Positions 38,028 to 46,327 of a DNA stretch of 60,225 nt are shown in pieces. The translations under genes were made by a program, and so were the position numbers. Source of the stretch: an uncultured Pelagibacteraceae bacterium (GTDB lineage: Bacteria; Pseudomonadota; Alphaproteobacteria; Pelagibacterales; Pelagibacteraceae); the NCBI GenBank assembly GCA_902623305.1, contig CACNTB010000005.1:1-60225 (forward strand), in the 5' to 3' direction. The notes below the pieces were generated by a model, which saw only the letters and a list, made by a program, of their open reading frames with translations, made no database searches and was not told the origin of the DNA. Position 1 is the stretch's first letter, and every line of letters begins with the position of its first letter.

Positions 38028-39245
38028 ATGGAACGACCAGATTTTTTTGAACTTAAAAATGGTAAAAAAGTAAAATTACCATTTACAGATAAAGAATATA
38101 ACGATCGAGTAAGCAAACTTAGATCAGTGATGGAGCAAAATGGTCTAGATGTGGTTATATTAACCTCAATGCATAACGTTGCATATTACACAGGTTTTAT
38201 TTATTGCTCTTTTGGTAGACCATACGGATGTGTGATCACTCAAAATAAAATCTCAACAATTTCAGCTAACATTGATGCAAGTCAACCGTGGCGTAGATCC
38301 CATTGTAATAACGTTATTTATACTGATTGGAAAAGAGATAATTTTTTAAGAGCTATTGCCTCAATTATTGGAAGAGATGAACCTCCAAAAAATATTGGAA
38401 TTGAAAATGATCATGTCACTTTAGATATGCGAGAAAAAATAGGGTCTATTTTTACTTTTTCTGTGTTTAGCGATGTTTCAAAAGATTTAATGAAACTTAG
38501 AATGATTAAATCAAACGAAGAAATTGCGATCATAAGAAATGGTGCAAAGATTGCTGACATTGGTGGTGAGGAAATAGTTAAAAATATTAGAGAAAACAAT
38601 ACAGAGATCGAAATAGCTATAGCAGCAAGAGATAGAATGGAAAGAGAGATTGTTAAAAGCTATCCAGCTGCAGAGTACATGGACACTTGGGTATGGTTTC
38701 AATCGGGTATCAATACAGATGGAGCTCACAATCCAAAGACTAATAGAAAATTAGTTAAAGGAGATATTTTATCTTTAAATACTTTTCCAATGATCTCAGG
38801 ATACTACACTGCACTAGAGCGAACTTTATTTTTAGATCATGCTGATGAAGCCTCACTAAAAGCATGGGAGGCAAATGTTGAAGTTCATAAAAGAGGATTA
38901 GAATTAATCAAACCAGGCATTAAGTGTTCTGATATTTGTCATGAGCTTAACGAACTTTTTGCTGAGCTTGGTTATCTTCAGTATCGAACGTTTGGTTATG
39001 GACATTCATTTGGTATGCTTTCACACTTTTATGGAAGAGAAGCTGGATTAGAATTGAGGGAAGATATTGATACTGTTCTAGAAGAAAATATGGTGGTGTC
39101 TATGGAGCCAATGATTATGATCCCAGAAGGTAATCCTGGTGCAGGTGGATATAGAGAACATGATATTTTGGTGATTGGTAAAGATGGAGCAGAAAATATA
39201 ACAAAATTCCCTTTCGGCCCTGAGCATAATATTATAAAAAACTAA
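38028..39245 (+). CDS. Creatinase (creatine amidinohydrolase) or close homologue
   Basis: M24 'pita-bread' hydrolase, 405 residues, the length of Pseudomonas putida creatinase, and collinear with it along the whole chain. Shared blocks include YCSFGRPYG, SANIDASQPWRR, DTWVWFQSGINTDGAHNP, GYYTALERTLFLDH, YRTFGYGHSFGMLSH, GLELREDIDTVLE and GAGGYREHDI. His234, Glu264 and Glu360 align with the catalytic His232, Glu262 and Glu358 of that enzyme. The known reaction is creatine + water to sarcosine + urea. Next door is an amidinotransferase, so guanidinoacetate is another plausible substrate. Confidence 0.88.
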   Translation: MERPDFFELKNGKKVKLPFTDKEYNDRVSKLRSVMEQNGLDVVILTSMHNVAYYTGFIYCSFGRPYGCVITQNKISTISANIDASQPWRRSHCNNVIYTDWKRDNFLRAIASIIGRDEPPKNIGIENDHVTLDMREKIGSIFTFSVFSDVSKDLMKLRMIKSNEEIAIIRNGAKIADIGGEEIVKNIRENNTEIEIAIAARDRMEREIVKSYPAAEYMDTWVWFQSGINTDGAHNPKTNRKLVKGDILSLNTFPMISGYYTALERTLFLDHADEASLKAWEANVEVHKRGLELIKPGIKCSDICHELNELFAELGYLQYRTFGYGHSFGMLSHFYGREAGLELREDIDTVLEENMVVSMEPMIMIPEGNPGAGGYREHDILVIGKDGAENITKFPFGPEHNIIKN

Positions 39246-39250
39246 TCTTT

Positions 39251-40366
39251 ATGAGTGAAAACAAAACTATTGTTAATAGTTGGAATGAGTGGGATCCGTT
39301 AAAGCACGTTATAGTTGGAAGAGCGGATGGGACTTGTATACCAGCACCAGAGCCAGCATTAGATGCAAAAGTTCCTGAAGATAGTGATATGCGAGGTCAG
39401 TTTGGTCCAAGAACTAAAGACACTGTCGATAAAGCAAATGAATTGTTAGATGATTTATCAAGTATGCTTCAAAAAAGAGGTATTAAAGTTGATCGACCAA
39501 CACCAATAGATTTTAATAAAAAAACATCCACACCAGATTGGGAAGCTGAAACAATGTTTGGCTGCATGCCTCCAAGAGATGTTTTGTTAACAGTGGGCAA
39601 TGAGATCTTAGAAGCTACAATGAGTTATCGTTGTCGTTGGTTTGAATATTTATGTTACCGACCATTACTTAAAGATTATTACAACCAAGATCCTAATATG
39701 AGGCACGAGTCTGCTCCAAAGCCAAGACTAACGGATGCAGATTATAGAAAAGATTATTTATCTGATAAAATAGGTGTCCAAAAAAGATTAGAGTGGACTG
39801 AAAAAAAATATTTTGTTACCACTGAGGAAGAACCTTTATTTGATGCAGCAGATGTATTGAGATTTGGAAAAGATTTAGTTGTGCAACATGGATTTACAAC
39901 TAATTTAAAAGGAATTGATTGGCTAAAGAGACATTATAAAGATCACAGAGTTCATGCAGTTAACTTCCCTGGTGATCCTTATCCAATTCATATTGATGCA
40001 ACTTTTACCCCAATTAAAGAAGGTTTAATTATCAACAATCCTCAAAGAAGACTTCCTAAGGAACAAAGAAAATTATTTGAAGACAATGGTTGGGAAATCG
40101 TAGATAGTGCACAACCAGCACATAACGAACCACCTCCATTATGCTATTCATCAACTTGGCTATCAATGAATGTTTTAGTTTTGGATCCCAAAACTGTTTG
40201 CGTGGAGAAAAGTGAAATATATCAAGCAGAACAATTAGATAAATTAGGAATGGAAGTTATACCAGTAGAACTTAGAGATGCTTATGCTTTTGGTGGAGGT
40301 TTACATTGTTGTACTGCAGATGTTTACAGAGAGGGTAAACTTAAAGATTACTTTCCAAAACAATAA
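39251..40366 (+). CDS. Glycine amidinotransferase-like (AGAT family) enzyme
   Basis: Amidinotransferase of the guanidino-modifying superfamily, 371 residues, collinear with human L-arginine:glycine amidinotransferase: WNEWDPLKHVIVGRA, VGNEILEA, FVTTEEEPLFDAADVLR, HIDATFTPI, SSTWLSMNVLVLD and GGGLHCCTADV. The catalytic triad is Asp198, His247, Cys353 (human Asp254, His303, Cys407). The acceptor-specificity positions differ: Tyr244 and Ile246 stand where the human enzyme has Asn300 and Met302, so the amidino acceptor may not be glycine. It lies 5 bases after creatinase and 2 before threonine aldolase. Confidence 0.87.
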   Translation: MSENKTIVNSWNEWDPLKHVIVGRADGTCIPAPEPALDAKVPEDSDMRGQFGPRTKDTVDKANELLDDLSSMLQKRGIKVDRPTPIDFNKKTSTPDWEAETMFGCMPPRDVLLTVGNEILEATMSYRCRWFEYLCYRPLLKDYYNQDPNMRHESAPKPRLTDADYRKDYLSDKIGVQKRLEWTEKKYFVTTEEEPLFDAADVLRFGKDLVVQHGFTTNLKGIDWLKRHYKDHRVHAVNFPGDPYPIHIDATFTPIKEGLIINNPQRRLPKEQRKLFEDNGWEIVDSAQPAHNEPPPLCYSSTWLSMNVLVLDPKTVCVEKSEIYQAEQLDKLGMEVIPVELRDAYAFGGGLHCCTADVYREGKLKDYFPKQ

Positions 40367-40368
40367 CT

Positions 40369-41418
40369 ATGGCAAAAATTAAAATAAAAAGAGAGCGAGT
40401 TAAATTCGCTTCTGATAATGTTGCTGGTGCTTGTCCCGAGGTATTAGAAGCAATTTTAAAAGCCAATGAAGGAGATAGCACGCCATATGGAAATGATCCA
40501 ATATCAACCGAATTACAAGATAAGTTTTCAGAAATTTTTGAGAAAGAAGTAATTGTTTTTCCAACTGCCTCAGGTACTGCAGCTAATGCTTTAGCATTAT
40601 CTACAATGACACCTTCATATGGAAATATTTATTGTCATAAGATGTCTCATATAAATACTGATGAATGTGGTGCACCTGAATTTTATACAGGAGGAGGAAA
40701 GTTAGTTACTCTAAATGGAGTAATGGGAAAAATAACTGCAGAGGAGTTGAATCAATCGATAGGTGGAAAAGGAATTGTTCATCACACACAACCTTCATCA
40801 GTTAGTATTACTCAGGTTTGTGAAACAGGTGAAGTTTATCAATTAGATGAAATTAAAGAAATTGGAGAAATAACACATAAACATAATTTAAATTTACATA
40901 TGGATGGCGCTAGATTTGCTAATGCTTTGGTATCTTTAGATGTAACTCCTGCTGAAATGACATGGAAATCTGGGGTAGATGTATTGTCATTTGGAGCAAC
41001 TAAAAATGGATGTCTAGCAGCTGAAGCAATCATCTTTTTTAAAAAAGAATTAGTAGGTGATATTGCTTTTTTAATGAAAAGAGCAGGGCATTTATTATCT
41101 AAAATGCGTTTTGTTTCAGCCCAATTAGATGCTTACATTTCAAATGATGTTTGGTTGAGAAATGCAAAGCATGCTAACGCAATGGGTAGAAAGTTAAGTG
41201 TTGGGTTAAGTAAGCATAATGATATTGAAATTGCTTATCCTACAGAGGCAAATGAAGTGTTTGTAAAATTTCCAAGAGAAAAAATAGAATATTTAAATTC
41301 TGAAGGTTACAAAATGAATGAAGAAGAATTAGATGGAAAAGCAGTAAGATTAGTTGCTGCTTGGAATACTAAAGATAGTGATGTTGATGAATTGTTAAAT
41401 ATAATTAAAGTTAACTAG
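40369..41418 (+). CDS. ltaE: L-threonine aldolase (low specificity)
   Basis: PLP enzyme cleaving L-threonine or allo-threonine to glycine and acetaldehyde (reversible). Fold-type I features: FASDNVAGACPEVLEAI at the start, FPTASGTAANALAL, HMDGARFANALV (PLP-ring Asp179) and the Schiff-base Lys212 in SFGATKNGCLAAEA. 349 residues, normal. As the last gene of the creatinase/amidinotransferase operon it would supply or drain glycine. The 3' end overlaps the convergent 75-residue gene by 8 bases. Confidence 0.93.
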   Translation: MAKIKIKRERVKFASDNVAGACPEVLEAILKANEGDSTPYGNDPISTELQDKFSEIFEKEVIVFPTASGTAANALALSTMTPSYGNIYCHKMSHINTDECGAPEFYTGGGKLVTLNGVMGKITAEELNQSIGGKGIVHHTQPSSVSITQVCETGEVYQLDEIKEIGEITHKHNLNLHMDGARFANALVSLDVTPAEMTWKSGVDVLSFGATKNGCLAAEAIIFFKKELVGDIAFLMKRAGHLLSKMRFVSAQLDAYISNDVWLRNAKHANAMGRKLSVGLSKHNDIEIAYPTEANEVFVKFPREKIEYLNSEGYKMNEEELDGKAVRLVAAWNTKDSDVDELLNIIKVN

Positions 41419-41638
41419 GATTTTCTTTTAAAAACTCAATATATTTTATTACTTCATCAAACTGTTCATCGGGAATATCTTTATAGCTTGCATTAAATTT
41501 ACTTTTTACGCAAATAGCAACATGAGCATAGGGATTTCTTCCTTTAGGGTGATTTGGGTGGTCAGGTAATTGACCCACCAAATAATCGCCAGCTTCCTGA
41601 ATAATTTTCCAGAGTTTACTTGCTTTTTCTTTCTTCAT
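41411..41638 (-). CDS. Small conserved-looking hypothetical protein, 75 aa
   Basis: A short basic protein whose C-terminal 40 residues (PYAHVAICVKSKFNASYKDI, then PDEQFDEVIKYIEFL) resemble the helical ORF6C-type domain found in phage regulatory proteins, where a similar 'sykdip...f.ea..fi' pattern occurs. That resemblance is from memory and weak. There is no signal or membrane segment. It overlaps the end of threonine aldolase by 8 bases and lies 12 bases from the next minus-strand gene. Coding is likely from its composition and proper ATG; function unknown. Confidence 0.55.
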   Translation of the reverse strand: MKKEKASKLWKIIQEAGDYLVGQLPDHPNHPKGRNPYAHVAICVKSKFNASYKDIPDEQFDEVIKYIEFLKENPS

Positions 41639-41649
41639 AATGATGAATT

Positions 41650-42117
41650 TTATCTAAAAAATAAACTTTTTCTTATATTTATAATTTCTCTGATCTTTTT
41701 TTCTTTAATAGCGTTCCAAGTAACAAATAAAGTACATAATTGATACAAGGAAAATATCTCATTTTTTTGAATTTGGGACAGATTACTATCTGCCTCTACA
41801 TATTTTTTAAAATAAGAAATATTATTCCTTGCACAGTTTAAATAATATTTACAAGCATCTGTTACTGTAGCAGTTGACCACCAATTTGAATCTCTGAAAA
41901 GATTAGATATTTCTTGGTAGAAAGAACTTGTTTCAGAAATAACTAAATCCTTTTGAACATTTTCTGAAAATTGATCTAATTCAAATTGAATTAAAGCTAG
42001 TATCTTTTTTCCACTATTTCTCCTTACAAGTAGTTCAATGACATTTTTATATGACATTGATTGGATCTTATTCCAATTATCAAAAAAATCATTTGGTGCT
42101 TTATTTAGATCTCTCAT
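41650..42117 (-). CDS. Hypothetical protein, helical, about 155 aa
   Basis: I do not recognise this protein. From the ATG at 42117 it has 155 residues; an upstream TTG would add only three. It looks soluble and largely helical (for example SYKNVIELLVRRNSGKKILA and WWSTATVTDACKYYLNCARN), with no signal peptide. It follows the PhyH-family gene by about 10 bases on the same strand, so it is probably expressed with it. The codon and amino-acid composition match neighbouring genes, which argues for real coding. Confidence 0.55.
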   Translation of the reverse strand: MRDLNKAPNDFFDNWNKIQSMSYKNVIELLVRRNSGKKILALIQFELDQFSENVQKDLVISETSSFYQEISNLFRDSNWWSTATVTDACKYYLNCARNNISYFKKYVEADSNLSQIQKNEIFSLYQLCTLFVTWNAIKEKKIREIINIRKSLFFR

Positions 42118-42126
42118 ATATAACAA

Positions 42127-42951
42127 TTAATAAGATCCTTTTTGTTTTGCACCTTTATAAAAAATTTCTTGCAAATAATCATTTTCTTTTTTTCGAAGTA
42201 AAATGCCTTCTTTACTCATTAAAGTATTAGTTCTATTTATAACTTCATGATGACGATATTTATCTTCTCCTCTTGCAATTTGAACACTATTTTTACCTAA
42301 GGTTTGTTTTACGTTTGTGCTTATATAACTTTGGATAACAAATCCTATTCTTCTGTCATTACTCTTATTAATGCCTGACCCATGTACTACTCTTGGATGA
42401 TGTAAAGACATTTGACCAGCTTTTAGTTCTATAGACTTAACTTCGTCTTCAGGCACATTCTCTACCGTTTGTCCTCGAGTAAGTAAGTTGCCTTCATTAA
42501 ATTTCTCATTGTGATCTTTAATATTTAAATGTGATTTAGGCCACATTTTCATACATCCGTTATTTTCATTCGAGTCTGTTAATGCTACCCATGCTGTAAC
42601 CCAATTGTGTGGTTCTAATCCTATGTACTTTGCATCTTGGTGATAACTTACAAAACCTTGTTCGTTAGGATTTTTAATGAACAAGGTAGTGCTACAAACT
42701 AAGATGTTTTTTCCAATAATGCTTTCTACTGCATCTAAAATTTTTGAATTATGAACAATCGAATCAAGTTTTGGTGATATTAAATGTACATTATATCTTC
42801 CAGACTTATCTATTTCATTTGGCAATCTTTTTTCAATTAGTTCAATTTCCTCTCTTGCTTCTAATGCTTCACTATTAGACAAAACTTCAATAGGGGTTAT
42901 GTAACCTTGATTTTCATACTGTTTAAGTTGATTTGATGATAGATAAGTCAT
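42127..42951 (-). CDS. Phytanoyl-CoA dioxygenase (PhyH) family protein
   Basis: Fe(II)/2-oxoglutarate-dependent dioxygenase, 274 residues. The iron facial triad is His104-x-Asp106 (SYHQDAKYIG) and His190 (RVVHGSGINKS), and the 2-oxoglutarate-binding Arg is at 200/201 (DRRIGFVIQSY). TAWVALTDSNENNGCMKMWPKSH is a typical PhyH core. This family hydroxylates many small substrates (acyl chains, ectoine, syringomycin precursors); nothing in the sequence picks one. Divergent from the MOSC gene. Confidence 0.88.
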   Translation of the reverse strand: MTYLSSNQLKQYENQGYITPIEVLSNSEALEAREEIELIEKRLPNEIDKSGRYNVHLISPKLDSIVHNSKILDAVESIIGKNILVCSTTLFIKNPNEQGFVSYHQDAKYIGLEPHNWVTAWVALTDSNENNGCMKMWPKSHLNIKDHNEKFNEGNLLTRGQTVENVPEDEVKSIELKAGQMSLHHPRVVHGSGINKSNDRRIGFVIQSYISTNVKQTLGKNSVQIARGEDKYRHHEVINRTNTLMSKEGILLRKKENDYLQEIFYKGAKQKGSY

Positions 42952-42998
42952 ATTATTTTGAAAAGATTATATGACCCCAACTATTTCTTCAATAATTT

Positions 42999-43445
42999 AT
43001 GGCCGAAGTATTTAAATTAGGAATTGCAGCCAATAATAATCAACCAATCAAGGAAGTAAATTTAATTGAGGTTTTAGCAAACAAAGGAATAGTAGGCGAT
43101 CGACATTTTCATGATTTTAATGATCCTTATAATCAATTATCTTTAATAGAGTCTGAGAATATAGATGAATATAATATTAAATTTGGGCTAAATATACCTT
43201 ACATCGACTTTAGAAGGAATATTGTTACAAAAGGTATCCAATTAAATGACCTTATTGGAAAAAAATTAAAGGTAGGAAATGTTGAGTTAGAAGGAATTGA
43301 ATTATGTCGTCCGTGTCGACATTTGACAGAAATGCTCAATCAAAAAAATATTCTTAAAGAATTTATGAGAAAAGGTGGACTTAGATGTCAAATATTATCG
43401 TCTTCAAAAATTAGCATAGGGGATAAAATTAAATTGTTAAATTAG
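42999..43445 (+). CDS. MOSC domain-containing protein
   Basis: A 148-residue single-domain MOSC protein. The conserved N-terminal block (GDRHFHDFNDPYNQLSLIE) is followed by IDFRRNIVTKGI and the cysteine motif ELCRPCRHLTE, where MOSC proteins bind sulfur carried to, or on, molybdenum cofactor. It has no fused aminotransferase or ferredoxin domain. With moeA at 35.8 kb it is the second molybdenum-cofactor-linked gene in the window. The substrate is unknown. Confidence 0.88.
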   Translation: MAEVFKLGIAANNNQPIKEVNLIEVLANKGIVGDRHFHDFNDPYNQLSLIESENIDEYNIKFGLNIPYIDFRRNIVTKGIQLNDLIGKKLKVGNVELEGIELCRPCRHLTEMLNQKNILKEFMRKGGLRCQILSSSKISIGDKIKLLN

Positions 43446-43482
43446 ACAAGTCATATCAAATTCTATATATGCATAAGATCAA

Positions 43483-44127
43483 ATGAAAAGACAAAAAAAA
43501 CTAATTATTGCTTGCGATGGTGAATCAGCAAGCGGTAAAAGCACAGCTTCAAAACTTATATCTAAAAAATACAAATTACTTCTTATAAATTCAGGACTTT
43601 TATATAGATATGCAAGCAAGCTAATAATCAAACACAAACCTAAAAATCAAATTACTTTTGTAAAAAATAAATTTAAAAACATTTCCTATAAGAAAATTTC
43701 AAAACAAAATTTGCACTCAGAGGAAATCAGTAATCATGTAGCTGGTTTGGCAAAAATAAAAAAAATAAGAGAAATTGTTAACAAAGTACAAATTTCCATA
43801 ATCAGAAAAAATAAAAGAATATGTGTTGAAGGTAGAGATATAGCCAGTAAAATATTATCAAAAAACCCTAAGTATGATTTAGCATTTTATTTTAAATGTA
43901 GTTTAGATGTTGCAAGTCATAGAAGATGGTTGGATATTAAAAAGAAATTGCCATTAAAAGAGGTTAAAAAGTCCTTAAAAAAACGAACTTTAACTGACAA
44001 AAACAGAAAGCATAGTCCACTAGTTAGGGTTAAAGACTCTATTTTAATTAGATCTGATCAGTTGACAAAAAAACAAGTTCTATCAAAAATGTCTAGCTAT
44101 ATAGACAGATTAAATAAAATAAATTAA
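43483..44127 (+). CDS. cmk: Cytidylate kinase
   Basis: Phosphorylates CMP and dCMP to the diphosphates using ATP. P-loop GESASGKST at residues ~13-21; ICVEGRDIAS and RRWLDIKK carry the nucleotide-binding arginines; the C-terminal part has DKNRKHSPLVRVKDSILI where typical enzymes read DSxRxxSPL. 214 residues, normal. The sequence is diverged and lysine-rich but the motifs are complete. Its end overlaps the convergent MFS gene by 4 bases. Confidence 0.93.
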   Translation: MKRQKKLIIACDGESASGKSTASKLISKKYKLLLINSGLLYRYASKLIIKHKPKNQITFVKNKFKNISYKKISKQNLHSEEISNHVAGLAKIKKIREIVNKVQISIIRKNKRICVEGRDIASKILSKNPKYDLAFYFKCSLDVASHRRWLDIKKKLPLKEVKKSLKKRTLTDKNRKHSPLVRVKDSILIRSDQLTKKQVLSKMSSYIDRLNKIN

Positions 44128-45422
44128 TTATTTTGTTGTTGATAATTTTGTTCCTCAATTGGTTTTGCATCAGGATCAAGTTCCAATCCCGCTGGTGTTA
44201 TTGTAGCTGGGACTGGAGTAAAAGTTGAGTCTGGATTTTCCACAGTATCTCTGACTCTCATTCTATATAAACCAAAAATTCCAATAATCGCATGAGCAAT
44301 AATTAAAAAAACAAATAAACCATTTAAACCAAACCATTCCATAAATATAGAACACAAAATAGGACCACTAATTGCACCTACACCAAAGATCAACTGTAAA
44401 CCACCTCCAGCTGCTACAAATTTTGATTTAGGGACGAAGTCATTTGTATGAGCAAGATTTAGTGAAAACAAAGGAAGACATAAACTTGAATACAAACCTA
44501 CAGCAATAAAAAATATAATTTTTCTAAAAGCAAATTCATCCATGTAATAAATATTTTGTATTGGATCATTTGAAGTTAGAATTGAAATAAAAGCTAAGAA
44601 GGAACTCCCAAAAGTTGTAATTACGATTACTTTTCTTCTATCAAATGTATCTGAAAAATAACCTATTGGCCCTTGGCCAATTACTCCTGCAATTGTTGAA
44701 ATAAACAAAAGTATCGATGTTTCAACTAAACTAAATTTAGCAAGTGTTGCATAAACAGATATTAAAGAAAAGAATGCCGCGTGAATAATACCAGTAAAGA
44801 AAGAACTTAATGAACCTAGTGGTGAAATTTTAAACAATTCCTTAATACTTATTGTTTCTATTTTTTTAAATTTAGGGGCAGGTCTTTTAGTTAATAAAAT
44901 AGGAACAAGTGCAATAGAAAGCAAAATAGAAACTAATATAAATGGTTCATAGTCATCTGGTTTGCTAATATTAAGTAGCAGCATACCTATGGCTAACCCA
45001 AAATAGATTACCATCATGTAAGCAGATAATAGTTGCCCTCTATTTTTATTTGTTGCTCTATCATTTAACCAGCTTTCTGTAACCACATAACAACTAACTA
45101 AACTTATACCTGTTATGAACCTACTAATTGTCCACATGAATGGATTTACGTAAACAACAGCTACTAAAGCACTTAATGATGCAAGTGAAGCAAATGCTGC
45201 AAATACTCTTATATGACCAACTTTTTGAACAAAATTAGGTGTGGTTCTTGAACCGACAAAGTAACCAACATAGTATCCAGACATAAAGATACCAGTTGTA
45301 AAAACACTAAAATCCTCTAGTACCGATCTAATACCCATAATTTGCATTTGCAATCCATGAGCAATCATCATTACTCCTATCCCGATAAATAGAGCCCAAG
45401 ACTTCTTTACTTCTTTTTGCAT
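44124..45422 (-). CDS. MFS transporter
   Basis: Major facilitator superfamily permease, 432 residues, about 12 membrane helices. MFS signatures are GYYVGYFVGSRTTPNFVQKVGHIRVF after helix 2 and GPIGYFSDTFDRRKVIV between helices 8 and 9. The C-terminal ~35 residues are hydrophilic, Pro/Thr-rich and end in a Gln/Asn run. It resembles the YcaD-like / sugar-transporter branch. Substrate unknown. It follows the EamA gene on the same strand. Confidence 0.88.
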   Translation of the reverse strand: MQKEVKKSWALFIGIGVMMIAHGLQMQIMGIRSVLEDFSVFTTGIFMSGYYVGYFVGSRTTPNFVQKVGHIRVFAAFASLASLSALVAVVYVNPFMWTISRFITGISLVSCYVVTESWLNDRATNKNRGQLLSAYMMVIYFGLAIGMLLLNISKPDDYEPFILVSILLSIALVPILLTKRPAPKFKKIETISIKELFKISPLGSLSSFFTGIIHAAFFSLISVYATLAKFSLVETSILLFISTIAGVIGQGPIGYFSDTFDRRKVIVITTFGSSFLAFISILTSNDPIQNIYYMDEFAFRKIIFFIAVGLYSSLCLPLFSLNLAHTNDFVPKSKFVAAGGGLQLIFGVGAISGPILCSIFMEWFGLNGLFVFLIIAHAIIGIFGLYRMRVRDTVENPDSTFTPVPATITPAGLELDPDAKPIEEQNYQQQNN

Positions 45423-45451
45423 TTATAATTTTAAGTTTTGATATTTGTTGG

Positions 45452-46327
45452 CTAAGTATTTTTGTTTTGTGTTTTTTTTATGGCTAGCAAAGAATGAATT
45501 GCAATCGTTAAAATAATAACCACACCTCCATAAATAGTCTCGTTAGAGGGTTGTTCTTTGATAACCATCCAAACCCACAAGGGTCCAAGAATTGTCTCAA
45601 GTAGAAAAAACAGATTAACTTCGGCTGCTGTTATAAATCTAGGAGCTATAGTCACTAAAACAAATGGTATTGCTACACACATTACACACATTAAGGGCAC
45701 ATAGAAAAAATCATTACCTTCTAAAGAGAAGTCCTTTACAAAGAAAAAGGCAAATATTGCAACACATAATTTTCCTATTACAGCAGAAGGTACTAGATCG
45801 ATTGATTTAGCATATCTTGCGATGTTAGCATTACAGGCTAATCCAAAAGATGTTATCAAACCAAACATATCACCATAAAAATTACCAAGACTTAAAGAGT
45901 CGTAAAAAATATAAACACAAGAAATAAAGGTAATGATTATTGCAACCCAAGTCTTTTTATCTGGTTTTTCTTTTAAAAAAATAGCTCCCAATATAGCTGA
46001 AAGCATTGGTGCAAGAGCCACCATTAATAATGTATTTGCTACATTGGTATTTTGTATTGATATAATAAAAGTAATATTACAAATAGAGAAACTAATTACA
46101 TAAAAAATACCAGGATAACCAATTTTAAACAAAGCTGTAAAAAATTTATTTTTATAAAATAAAATAAGACCAATAAGAACCACAATAAATGGTATTGCAC
46201 CCCTATAGAAAAGCATTCCCCAAGTTTCAATATTTGATAATCTAATAAGTAAAGAGTCAGGCGTTATAAACATAATTGCTACAAATGCCATTAAAGAGCC
46301 TTTTTGTTGATTGGTTAAATTATTCAT
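45452..46327 (-). CDS. EamA/DMT family permease
   Basis: Ten-helix drug/metabolite transporter, 291 residues, with two EamA repeats and the usual FFLLETILGPLWVWMVIKEQP near the end. Its ATG overlaps the gshB stop by 4 bases, making it translationally coupled to glutathione synthesis. Export of glutathione or a thiol-related metabolite is a guess from position. Confidence 0.85.
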   Translation of the reverse strand: MNNLTNQQKGSLMAFVAIMFITPDSLLIRLSNIETWGMLFYRGAIPFIVVLIGLILFYKNKFFTALFKIGYPGIFYVISFSICNITFIISIQNTNVANTLLMVALAPMLSAILGAIFLKEKPDKKTWVAIIITFISCVYIFYDSLSLGNFYGDMFGLITSFGLACNANIARYAKSIDLVPSAVIGKLCVAIFAFFFVKDFSLEGNDFFYVPLMCVMCVAIPFVLVTIAPRFITAAEVNLFFLLETILGPLWVWMVIKEQPSNETIYGGVVIILTIAIHSLLAIKKTQNKNT

